From Pseudomonas entomophila (GTDB lineage: Bacteria; Pseudomonadota; Gammaproteobacteria; Pseudomonadales; Pseudomonadaceae): DNA of 64,000 bases. The notes under the pieces were generated by a model. The model ran no database searches. It was given only the letters and a program-made list of their open reading frames with translations, and had not been told where the DNA came from. The translations under genes and the position numbers were made by a program. The stretch is taken from positions 1-64,000 of the forward strand of contig NZ_JAAMQI010000003.1 of assembly GCF_013523165.1 (NCBI RefSeq). The letters run 5' to 3'. Positions 27,276 to 34,990 of this stretch are shown one piece after another (the stretch's first letter is position 1; each line of letters starts with the position of its first letter).

Positions 27276-27722
27276 TCAGCTGCCAGCGCCGCCCGAACCG
27301 CTGCCCATGCCGGAGCCGCTGCCGCCGCTGCCGGTGCCGACACCGTCGCCGGTCGGGTTGCCGATGCCTTTGCCGCCGTCGGTCTTGCCGCCGACGCCCG
27401 AGTTCGAGCCAGGCATGGTGCCTGCGCCGCCCGAGGTGTCGGAGTCCATGCCCGCGCCGGAACCGGTGGCGCCTTCGGCACCGGTGTTGCCGGTGTCATG
27501 GCTGATGCCGCTGCCGGTCGAGCCGGTGCCGCCGTTCATGCTGCCGGAGCTGGAGTTGTCGACGCCGCCGCCGTTGCCGGCACCGGCGGCAGAACCGTTA
27601 TGGCCCTGCTGGGTGGCGGGGCTGCCGGGCGTCTGAGCACCGGTGGTGGCCGCCATGGCCATGGGGGCTGCAATGCCAAGGCAGAGTGCAAGAGCGATGT
27701 GTTGTGGACGAATTCGCTTCAT
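27276..27722 (-). CDS. Secreted Gly/Ser-rich low-complexity protein
   Basis: A 148-residue protein with a clear signal peptide (residues 1-24, cleavage near AMA-AT). A mature part of about 125 residues consists almost wholly of Gly, Ser, Thr, Asn, Asp and Ala, without Cys. The composition implies an unstructured periplasmic or secreted chain. Only signal and composition are visible; no family is recognised. Short degenerate repeats such as 'GTGSGGSGSGMGSGSGG' at the end could expand or contract by slippage. Confidence 0.65.
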   Translation of the reverse strand: MKRIRPQHIALALCLGIAAPMAMAATTGAQTPGSPATQQGHNGSAAGAGNGGGVDNSSSGSMNGGTGSTGSGISHDTGNTGAEGATGSGAGMDSDTSGGAGTMPGSNSGVGGKTDGGKGIGNPTGDGVGTGSGGSGSGMGSGSGGAGS

Positions 27723-27945
27723 GGTGAGTCTCCTGGATGGGATTGACCTACTGAAGATGGGGCAACGTTCAGGCGCAGGCGTGCCCTCTAACGGACGGAC
27801 GGTCGAAGGGAGGGGCGGCGGGCGCCGGTGTGCTCAGGCAGGCAAGGGTGGTGAGAGGGGAGGCGGCAGCAGGCGGGGGCAAGGAAGCGAGGGCAGATGC
27901 CGGTCCGCCAGCCGATGAACGACTGGCAGACCGACCTGCAGGGTC

Positions 27946-28263
27946 TTAGCGGCTGGCGACGCTTTCGTCGTGCGCCAGGATCGCCTTGGCCAGATCAGCG
28001 TCGCTGGCCTGCAGGCCAGGGTTGGACTGACGAACCTGTTGCAGGGCCGATTCGACGTAGGCACCGCGGATGGCGCCATCGCTGGCCACGAACGCGGAGA
28101 GCTCGTCCTGAGCCGGGATGATGCGTTTGTCGTCCTTGAAGGTCGAATACAGGGAAGCCGAGAGGCCTGCCGACGTCGCCACGTGACGAACGGTGTTGTC
28201 GGCCAGGGCCGTGCCGACCGGCAGGCACAGCAGCAGCGAAGGGACCAGCAATAGATGGCGCAT
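27946..28263 (-). CDS. DUF2388 family periplasmic protein
   Basis: A 105-residue protein with a signal peptide (cleavage near ALA-D at ~22). The mature domain has 'TSAGLSASLYSTFKDDKRIIPAQDELSAFVASDGAIRGAY' followed by 'ALQQVRQSNPGLQASDADLAKAIL', the pattern of the DUF2388 family common in Pseudomonas. The function is not known. It lies between the Gly/Ser-rich protein gene and a divergent DUF72 gene. Confidence 0.78.
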   Translation of the reverse strand: MRHLLLVPSLLLCLPVGTALADNTVRHVATSAGLSASLYSTFKDDKRIIPAQDELSAFVASDGAIRGAYVESALQQVRQSNPGLQASDADLAKAILAHDESVASR

Positions 28264-28445
28264 GACGTATTCTCCGAGAGCCTGGAGCCAATGGGGGTAC
28301 CACTGCCGCTTGAGATCGAAAACGCAGGGGAGTAGTTCAATCGCCGCTGCTCATCGACGCTCTGGCCGTGGCCTGAGCGGTACAGGCTGACGGGAACCAA
28401 CCGCTTGGCAGGCCGCTCCACCTTGAAGGATACGGGAGACCGCCG

Positions 28446-29201
28446 ATGATCTATCTGGGGACTGCAGGCTGGGCCTTGTCGCAGCCGCATGCCGAACGCT
28501 TCCCGCGTGACGGCAGCCAGCTCGAGCGTTACGCATCGGGCCTCAATGCCGTGGAAATCAACAGCTCGTTCTACCGCCCCCATCGCCCGACCACCTATGC
28601 GCGGTGGGCCGAGACGGTGCCCTGCGACTTTCGCTTCTGCGCCAAGCTGCCCAAGGTGATCACCCACGAGCGACGGTTGGTGGCGTGCGAAGCCGAACTG
28701 GAGGCGTTTCTCGCCGCCTGTGGCGAGCTGGGGCAACGCCTGGGCTGCCTGTTGATCCAGTTGCCGCCCTCGCTGGCGTTCGACCCGGTACTCGTCGAGC
28801 GCTTCCTGCGGGCACTGCGCCAGCGTTATCACGGCGGGCTGGCCATCGAGCCGCGTCACGCCTCCTGGCAGCAGGCACAGCCCCTGCTCGACGATCTGCA
28901 GGTTGCCCGCGTGGCAGCCGATCCGTCACGGTTCGACGGCGACGACCGGCCTTCAGGATGGCCCGGGCTGGTGTACTGGCGACTGCACGGCACACCGCGT
29001 GTGTACTACAGCGACTACACGCCCGCCTGGCTGGACGCGTTCACCCAGCGGCTGCTCGAGTCGGCGGCCGCTGGGGTCCCTACCTGGTGCATCTTCGACA
29101 ACACGGCCGCTGGGGCCGCCCTGGGCAATGCGCTCGAGGTGCGCAAGCAGTTGCAGGCGCAGCCCGATCAAACTTTCGCGTCGCCACGGCCTCTGCTCTA
29201 G
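28446..29201 (+). CDS. DUF72 (YecE-like) domain protein
   Basis: A 251-residue TIM-barrel-like protein of the DUF72 family. Conserved segments are 'YLGTAGWA' at the start, 'NAVEINSSFYRPHRPTTYARWAETVP..FRFCAKLPK.ITH', 'LGCLLIQLPPSL' and the C-terminal 'WCIFDNTA.GAALGNAL'. No biochemical function is established. GGGAGAC precedes the ATG. The gene is followed after 46 bp by the OBAP lipoprotein gene on the same strand. Confidence 0.88.
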   Translation: MIYLGTAGWALSQPHAERFPRDGSQLERYASGLNAVEINSSFYRPHRPTTYARWAETVPCDFRFCAKLPKVITHERRLVACEAELEAFLAACGELGQRLGCLLIQLPPSLAFDPVLVERFLRALRQRYHGGLAIEPRHASWQQAQPLLDDLQVARVAADPSRFDGDDRPSGWPGLVYWRLHGTPRVYYSDYTPAWLDAFTQRLLESAAAGVPTWCIFDNTAAGAALGNALEVRKQLQAQPDQTFASPRPLL

Positions 29202-29247
29202 CACAGGCGACGATCCGTCGCGCTCATTACCGCTCAAGGAGGACACC

Positions 29248-30063
29248 ATGCCCATCGCCAGACCCTCGAACCGCACCGTCATCGCCAGCCTGGGGTTGCT
29301 GTGCCTGGCGCTGCAAGGCTGCGCCGGACGCGACACCGCCTCGCCCGTCGACGTGCCAGGCGCGCCCAAGCAGGCCGACACGCGTGCGCTGGAGCTGGGG
29401 GCGCAGACCCTGCAAAGCCAGGCGCCCATCGATCAGCTCAACACCTACCTCGATGGCTTCCACTTCTACAACGGTCACCCGCACGTGCAGATGGAGGCGC
29501 ATCACTACTGCGCCATCGTCAACGAAGAGCTCATCCAGTGCGTGATCTACGACGGCAACCAGCGTGATGCGCGCCTGATGGGGGTGGAGTACATCATCAG
29601 CAAGCGCCTGTTCGCGCAGTTGCCGGCCAAGGAAAAGGCCCTGTGGCACAGCCATGCCCACGAAGTCACCTCCGGCCAGCTGATCGCCCCGGGCGTGCCG
29701 TTGGCTGCCGAGACCCGGCTGATGGCCAAGCTGGCCGACACCTACGGCAAGACCTGGCACACCTGGCACACCGATCAGGACAAGGCGCTGCCCCTGGGCG
29801 TGCCGCAACTGATGATGGGCTTCACCGCCGACGGCCAGGCCGATGCCGAAATGGTGCGCCAGCGTGATCTGCGCATGCAGGTCGATACGCAGGAACACCG
29901 CCAGGCCCGGGCCAAGATTCGACCGGCACCGGTGGAGCGCGGCGCCGATGCCTGGCAGAACGGCAACGTGGTGCAAATTCCCGACCCGACCGGGCATGAC
30001 CATGTGAAGCCACGGCCTGCCACGTCGTTAGATGAGAATGCGCGGTCGGACGGTGGGCGCTAG
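29248..30063 (+). CDS. OBAP-like (DUF1264) lipoprotein
   Basis: A 271-residue protein with a lipoprotein signal: hydrophobic 'LGLLCLALQGC' whose Cys at ~26 sits in a lipobox. It is therefore expected to be membrane-anchored in the periplasm. The rest matches the oil-body-associated-protein/DUF1264 family ('YLDGFHFYNGHPHVQMEAHHYC', 'QCVIYDG', 'ARLMGVEYIIS', 'LWHSHAHEV', 'YGKTWHTWH'). The many His residues suggest metal binding. AAGGAGG precedes the ATG. The bacterial role is unknown. Confidence 0.85.
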   Translation: MPIARPSNRTVIASLGLLCLALQGCAGRDTASPVDVPGAPKQADTRALELGAQTLQSQAPIDQLNTYLDGFHFYNGHPHVQMEAHHYCAIVNEELIQCVIYDGNQRDARLMGVEYIISKRLFAQLPAKEKALWHSHAHEVTSGQLIAPGVPLAAETRLMAKLADTYGKTWHTWHTDQDKALPLGVPQLMMGFTADGQADAEMVRQRDLRMQVDTQEHRQARAKIRPAPVERGADAWQNGNVVQIPDPTGHDHVKPRPATSLDENARSDGGR

Positions 30064-30812
30064 TTGGTTGTGAGGGAGAGTCAGGGCTCACGGTCGGGAC
30101 GCTGGTCGGCGCTGCGAGCGCGAGGTGTGCCGGAAAGATCGAGGGGCGGACTTTGTGGGCCTTGCAGGCCCAATCGCGGCACAGGGGCCGCTCCTACACC
30201 CGCCGCAGTGGTACAGGCAATCGCGGTCTCATGTGGGAGTCCGCCGGCCGCCTTGGCGCCGCGCTGTCGCGCAGAGAACATGGCGATAGCTAACAGGATC
30301 CGGAGCTTCATTGCTAACCGATTTCAGGACCGCTTTGCGGCCCATCGCGGCCGGTCCGGCGCCCCGGCTGGGGCCGCTCACTCATAGCCCCATCGCGGGG
30401 TCGCAGGCTATCGCGGTCACCTGTGGGAGCGGCCCCCGTGCCGCGATTGGGCCCGCAGGGCCCATGAAATCCGCCCCGCCGAACCCTCCCGCAAAAACCC
30501 GCCCGATCAGCCCAGCCCTCGAACCGACCCTCTACCTGACAGGCTCAAACCGCTTGCTAAAGCTCACCCACCTCTCCCAAACCCCTTTCACATCAACCAC
30601 ATCGAAACCCCCTCGACGACATTCGAATTACCTGTCAAGCACCCACCTATGACAAGATGTTAGCCAGCTATGAACCATCTTGCGCGCAAACAGTCGACTG
30701 CCTGACCCCAGGGATGTGTGGCAGATCGCCGCGGTGTTCATCTGCATCAGCTGACCGACAGAAGTCAGCGCGTACTCCCGGTCCCTAGTGATCAGCCATA
30801 GGTGAATCCACA
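30064..30812. other. 749-bp gene-free region: REP cluster and dehydrogenase upstream region
   Basis: No coding frame is convincing here. The left part (to ~30470) is the REP cluster annotated separately. The right part (30480-30812) must contain the promoter of the gluconate-type dehydrogenase operon. It is less GC-rich and shows no clear sigma70 consensus to me. Confidence 0.5.
30151..30465. repeat. REP cluster with composite 150-bp unit
   Basis: REP copies are at 30151-30200 (complement form), 30330-30382 (complement form) and 30421-30465 (direct form). Between the first two, 30232-30382 forms a composite unit. It comprises 'tgtgggagtccgccgg', the cgccttggcgccgcgctg palindrome, 'cagagaaca' and 'gctaac..gatc.ggagct', then a REP. 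It recurs in inverted orientation at 58392-58545. Confidence 0.8.
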
Positions 30813-31529
30813 ATGTTGTCGAAGCAAACCTCACGGAGGAAGTTTCTGCTTTCTTCGCTCATCGCGTTACCTGCCATCGGCGTGACGATCCAGGGCCTGA
30901 GCGCCGCCGATGCCGCCGAGATGATCGCGCCGCAGCTCGATGCCTACCGTCCGACCTTCTTCAGTGCCACCGAATGGGCCTTCGTCATGGCGGCCTGCGA
31001 CCGCCTGATCCCCGCTGGCGGGCGTGGCCCGGGCGGTCTGGAGGCCAACGTGCCGGTGTTCCTCGACCAGCAACTGGCCGGCGACCTGGGCAGCGAACTG
31101 TACCTGGAAGGGCCGTTCGACGTGAACGCGCCGCCCACCCTGGGCTACCAGCTGCCCTACACGCCGCAGGAGATCTACCGCAAGGGCATCGCTTGCACCG
31201 ACGCCTGGTGCCAGTCCACCCATGGCCGTGGCTTCACGGCACTGGACGCGGCCACCCAGACCGCCGTGCTCAAGCAGCTGCAGGCCGGGCAGGTGGACTT
31301 CACCGCCGCCGGCGAAACCGCGCTCAAATCCAAGCTGTTCTTCACCGAACTGCTGACAAACACCAAGCAGGGCTACCTGGCCGACCCGATCTACGGCGGC
31401 AACCGCGGCATGAAGGCGTGGATCGCCATCGGCTTCCCCGGTGCCCGCGCCAGCTACCTGGAATGGGTCGCCCAGCACAACGTCCCGTACCCACTCGGGC
31501 CGGTCAGCCTCAGCGGCGCGCGCGGTTGA
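30813..31529 (+). CDS. Gluconate 2-dehydrogenase subunit 3 family protein (Tat signal subunit)
   Basis: A 238-residue small (gamma) subunit of a membrane-bound FAD/cytochrome c dehydrogenase. The N-terminus carries a Tat motif 'SRRKFLLSS' and hydrophobic region ending near GLSA-AD. The domain has the family pattern 'EWAFVMAACDRLIPA' and 'DAWCQSTHGRGF.ALD'. In this enzyme class the small subunit provides the export signal for the flavoprotein. It is the first gene of a three-gene operon, 36 bp before the GMC subunit. Confidence 0.9.
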   Translation: MLSKQTSRRKFLLSSLIALPAIGVTIQGLSAADAAEMIAPQLDAYRPTFFSATEWAFVMAACDRLIPAGGRGPGGLEANVPVFLDQQLAGDLGSELYLEGPFDVNAPPTLGYQLPYTPQEIYRKGIACTDAWCQSTHGRGFTALDAATQTAVLKQLQAGQVDFTAAGETALKSKLFFTELLTNTKQGYLADPIYGGNRGMKAWIAIGFPGARASYLEWVAQHNVPYPLGPVSLSGARG

Positions 31530-31565
31530 ACCCTGGACAAGCAGTAGCATTGAAGGATTGCAGAA

Positions 31566-33335
31566 ATGGCACAGATCACCAATGACGAAGTCGACGTCGT
31601 CGTCGTCGGCCTCGGCTGGACCGGCTCGCTGATGAGCATCGAGCTGGCCCAGGCCGGCTTGAAAGTCCGCGCCCTCGAGCGCGGCGAAGACCGCACCAAC
31701 GCCGAGTTCGCCTACCCCAAGCCGGCGGACCAGTACGCCTACGGGCTGCGCAACAAGATCATGGTCACGCCCAAGGCGGCGGCCCTGACCGTGCGTCACA
31801 ACATGAACACCGTGGCCCTGCCCACTCGTCAGTGGGGCGCCTTCGTGCCTGGCACCGGCGTCGGCGGTTCGGGCCTGCACTGGACCGGCGTGCTGATTCG
31901 CCCGACGCCCACCGACCTCAAGCTCAAGACCTACGCCGACCAGGCCTACAAGCCCGGCCAGTTGCCCGAGAACATGGAGATCGGCGACTTCCCCTTCACC
32001 TGGGAAGAGATGGAGCCGTACCTGGACAAGTTCGACAAGATCTGCGGCTTGTCGGCCAACACCGGCAACCTCCAGGGCCGCATCATCGAAGGCGGCGACC
32101 CGTTCGAGGGCCCGCGCTCCAACCCGGCCCCGCTGCCGCCGCTGCAGGACACGCTGAACAACACGATGTTCGCCCAGGCCGCCCGCAACCTCGGCTATCA
32201 CCCGTTCCCCAACCCCTCGGCCAACGTGTCGCGGGCCTGGAAGAACCCCTACGGCAACCAGATCGCCCCGTGCAACTACTGCGGCTTCTGCAGCAAGTAC
32301 CCGTGCCTGAACTACTCCAAGGCCTCGCCGCAGACGGCGGTGATGGATTCGCTCAAGCGCATGGAGAACTTCTCCTACCGCACCGGCGCCAACGTGCTGC
32401 GGGTCGACCTGCACCCGGACGGCAAGACCGCCCGTGGCGTGACCTATGCCGACAACGACGGCAACGAAGTCTTCCAGCCGGCCAAGCTCGTCGTGCTGGC
32501 CGGGTTCCAGTTCGTCAACGTGCGCCTGATGCTGCTGTCGGGCATCGGCAAGCCGTATGACCCGATGACCAACGAAGGCGTGATCGGGCGCAACTATGCC
32601 TACCTCAGCGTCGGTGGCAGCACGCTGTTCTTCAAGGACAAGCGCTTCAACCCGTTCGCCACCGCCGGCGCCACGGGGCAGATGTTCAACGACATCTCGC
32701 CGGGCAACTTCGACGGCCCGGCCCTGGGCGTGATCGGCGGCGCCAAGATCCACAGCTCCCAGGCCACCGGCGCGCCCATCGGCACGGCACTGCCGGCCGG
32801 CACCCCGGACTGGGGCGATGGCTGGAAGGAAGGCCTGCAGGACTGGTACGGCCACTCCATGAAGGTCAGCATCTCCACCGGCTGCATGTCCTACCGCGAG
32901 CACTTCCTCGACCTCGATCCCAACTACAAGGATCCGTGGGGCCAGCCGCTGCTGCGCATCACCTTCGACTGGAAGCCCAACGAGCTGAAGCTGCAGCAGT
33001 ACCTGCGCGGCATCGTCGGCGACATCACCAAGGAGCTGAACCCGGACAGCTTCAGCGAAAGCTACCTGACGATGGAATCGCATTGGGACATCACCCAGTA
33101 CGTCTCCACCCACAACGTCGGCGGCGCGATCATGGGTGAATCGCCCAAGACCAGCGCGCTGAACCGCTACCTGCAGAGCTGGGACGTGCACAACGTCTTC
33201 GTGCCCGGGGGCAATGCCTTCCCGCAGAACTTCCAGGCCAACCCCACCGCGCTGATTGGCGCCCTGACCCTGTTCGCCGCCCAGGCGATCAAGGACCAGT
33301 ACCTGAAGAACCCTGGGCCACTGGTGCAGGCATGA
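31566..33335 (+). CDS. GMC-type FAD dehydrogenase, catalytic subunit of gluconate dehydrogenase complex
   Basis: A 589-residue flavoprotein. The dinucleotide motif 'VVVGLGWTGS' is near residue 11, 'GTGVGGSGLHWTG' near 95, and a C-terminal GMC oxidoreductase domain has 'ESHWDITQYVSTHNVGGAIMG' (catalytic His) and 'FVPGGNAFPQNFQANPTALIGALT'. It lacks its own signal peptide, as expected if it is co-exported with the Tat-bearing small subunit. It probably oxidises gluconate or a related sugar acid in the periplasm and passes electrons to the cytochrome. The stop overlaps the cytochrome start. Confidence 0.92.
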   Translation: MAQITNDEVDVVVVGLGWTGSLMSIELAQAGLKVRALERGEDRTNAEFAYPKPADQYAYGLRNKIMVTPKAAALTVRHNMNTVALPTRQWGAFVPGTGVGGSGLHWTGVLIRPTPTDLKLKTYADQAYKPGQLPENMEIGDFPFTWEEMEPYLDKFDKICGLSANTGNLQGRIIEGGDPFEGPRSNPAPLPPLQDTLNNTMFAQAARNLGYHPFPNPSANVSRAWKNPYGNQIAPCNYCGFCSKYPCLNYSKASPQTAVMDSLKRMENFSYRTGANVLRVDLHPDGKTARGVTYADNDGNEVFQPAKLVVLAGFQFVNVRLMLLSGIGKPYDPMTNEGVIGRNYAYLSVGGSTLFFKDKRFNPFATAGATGQMFNDISPGNFDGPALGVIGGAKIHSSQATGAPIGTALPAGTPDWGDGWKEGLQDWYGHSMKVSISTGCMSYREHFLDLDPNYKDPWGQPLLRITFDWKPNELKLQQYLRGIVGDITKELNPDSFSESYLTMESHWDITQYVSTHNVGGAIMGESPKTSALNRYLQSWDVHNVFVPGGNAFPQNFQANPTALIGALTLFAAQAIKDQYLKNPGPLVQA

Positions 33336-34708
33336 GGCGCGCGACGATGAAGACTCGATTCCGCTCCATCCTGCTGGTGCTGGTGATCCTCGGCCTGCTG
33401 GCGGTGCTGCTGGGCTGGGCGGTGAGCCTGCTGCTCAACCGCTCCGGCGATGCCACCGCGCAGATGACCCAGCCGGTGACGCCTGAACTGATCGACAAGG
33501 GCGCCTACCTGGCCCGTGCCGGCGACTGCGTGGCCTGCCACACCTCCCACGACGGCGGCAAGCCGTTCGCTGGCGGCCTGGGCATCGCCTCGCCGATCGG
33601 CACCATCTACTCCACCAACATCACCCCGGACAAGGCCACCGGCATCGGCGACTGGACCTACGGCGAGTTCGAGCGCGCCCTGCGCCGCGGCATCGGCCAC
33701 GACGGCAGTGCGCTGTACCCGGCCATGCCGTTCCCGTCCTACGCCAAGGTCGACGACCAGGACCTCGAAGCCCTGTACGCCTACTTCATGCACGGCGTCG
33801 CGCCGGTGGCCCAGGAGAACGTCGCCAACGACATCCCCTGGCCCCTGTCGATCCGCTGGCCGCTGGCCTACTGGCGCGCGCTGTTCTCGCCGAGCGTCGA
33901 CGAAGCGGCCAAGCCCTCGCCGGGCGTGGCCGACGATGCCCAGCTGGCGCGTGGCGCCTACCTGGTGCAAGGCCTTGGCCACTGCGGCTCGTGCCACACC
34001 CCGCGGGCCCTGACCATGCAGGAGAAGGGCCTGGACGACAGCGCCAGCGACTACCTCGCCGGTGCCGAACTCAACGGCTGGGCCGTCCCGGCACTGCGCG
34101 GCATGAAGCACTGGACCGACGAAGAGATCGTCGACTACCTGGGCACTGGCCGTAATGCCAAGGCTTCGGTGGCCGGCGAGATGACCGACGTGGTCGCCAA
34201 CAGCACCTCGCACATGACCGACGACGACCTGCAGGCCATCGCGGCCTACCTCAAGTCGATCGACGGCGAAGGCCACCGGTACCGTCATGAGCCGGCGCGC
34301 AGCGAGGCCACCACCGCCAAGCTGACCGCCGCCAAGGACCTGACCCTGGGCCAGCGGCTGTACCTGGACAACTGCAACGCCTGCCACTTCGTCTCGGGTG
34401 AAGGCGCCTCCCAGGTGTTCCCACGCCTGGACGGCGCCACCATCATCAACGCCGAGAACGCTACTGCATTGATCCACGTGATCCTGGCCGGTGCGCAAAC
34501 GCCATCGACCGAGCGTGCGCCTTCGGTGCTGCCGATGCCGGGCTTTGCCCAGCGGTTGAGCGATCAGGAGGTGGCGGAGCTGGCCAGCTTCCTGCGTCAG
34601 GGTTGGTCGAACGAAGCGTCGGTGGTGAGTGCCGAGGCCGTGGCCAAGGTGCGGGCGACGCTGGATACCCATGGGGACAAGGTGCTCAAGCCGAGTGACA
34701 AGGAGTGA
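33332..34708 (+). CDS. Triheme cytochrome c subunit of gluconate-type dehydrogenase
   Basis: A 458-residue membrane-anchored cytochrome c. An N-terminal hydrophobic helix (residues ~12-35) is followed by three CxxCH heme sites: CVACH 66-70, CGSCH 218-222 and CNACH 348-352, one per domain. It receives electrons from the FAD subunit and passes them to ubiquinone. The ATG at 33332 overlaps the preceding stop as ATGA; a second ATG five codons later is possible. The operon ends at a strong terminator. Confidence 0.93.
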   Translation: MRRATMKTRFRSILLVLVILGLLAVLLGWAVSLLLNRSGDATAQMTQPVTPELIDKGAYLARAGDCVACHTSHDGGKPFAGGLGIASPIGTIYSTNITPDKATGIGDWTYGEFERALRRGIGHDGSALYPAMPFPSYAKVDDQDLEALYAYFMHGVAPVAQENVANDIPWPLSIRWPLAYWRALFSPSVDEAAKPSPGVADDAQLARGAYLVQGLGHCGSCHTPRALTMQEKGLDDSASDYLAGAELNGWAVPALRGMKHWTDEEIVDYLGTGRNAKASVAGEMTDVVANSTSHMTDDDLQAIAAYLKSIDGEGHRYRHEPARSEATTAKLTAAKDLTLGQRLYLDNCNACHFVSGEGASQVFPRLDGATIINAENATALIHVILAGAQTPSTERAPSVLPMPGFAQRLSDQEVAELASFLRQGWSNEASVVSAEAVAKVRATLDTHGDKVLKPSDKE

Positions 34709-34777
34709 GTGGCTAGTGGCTAGCTGCACGTTGCACGTAGTCAGCGGTGTGGGGTGAGCCGGGGGCTGCGAAGGGGA

Positions 34778-34811
34778 GGGGCGTATCGTGTGAGCGATGC
34801 GCCCCTTTTTT
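34778..34811 (+). terminator. Rho-independent terminator of the dehydrogenase operon
   Basis: An 11-bp stem (GGGGCGTATCG at 34778-34788 pairing with CGATGCGCCCC at 34795-34805, one G-U pair), a six-base loop and six T residues at 34806-34811. It lies 70 bp after the cytochrome stop. Confidence 0.9.
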
Positions 34812-34990
34812 ATGGAAGGGGAAAAGAGAGGCTGGCAGCAGTCGTACTCGAATCGCGAACTGACAATATTGACAGCTGCTTAACCGGTAAGCCCTTTGTC
34901 ATGATGGGCGCAGTGAGGTGATACCTGCCGCCGCTGCAGTCATGTGCGGTGTTCGCCTGCCATGCCTATCGTCGAGATCGAGGTATGCCA

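Noticed and set aside
30867..33191. Long - strand open frame (774 codons) opposite the gluconate-type dehydrogenase genes
   Set aside because: Same shadow effect; the + strand genes carry Tat, FAD and GMC motifs and an operon structure.
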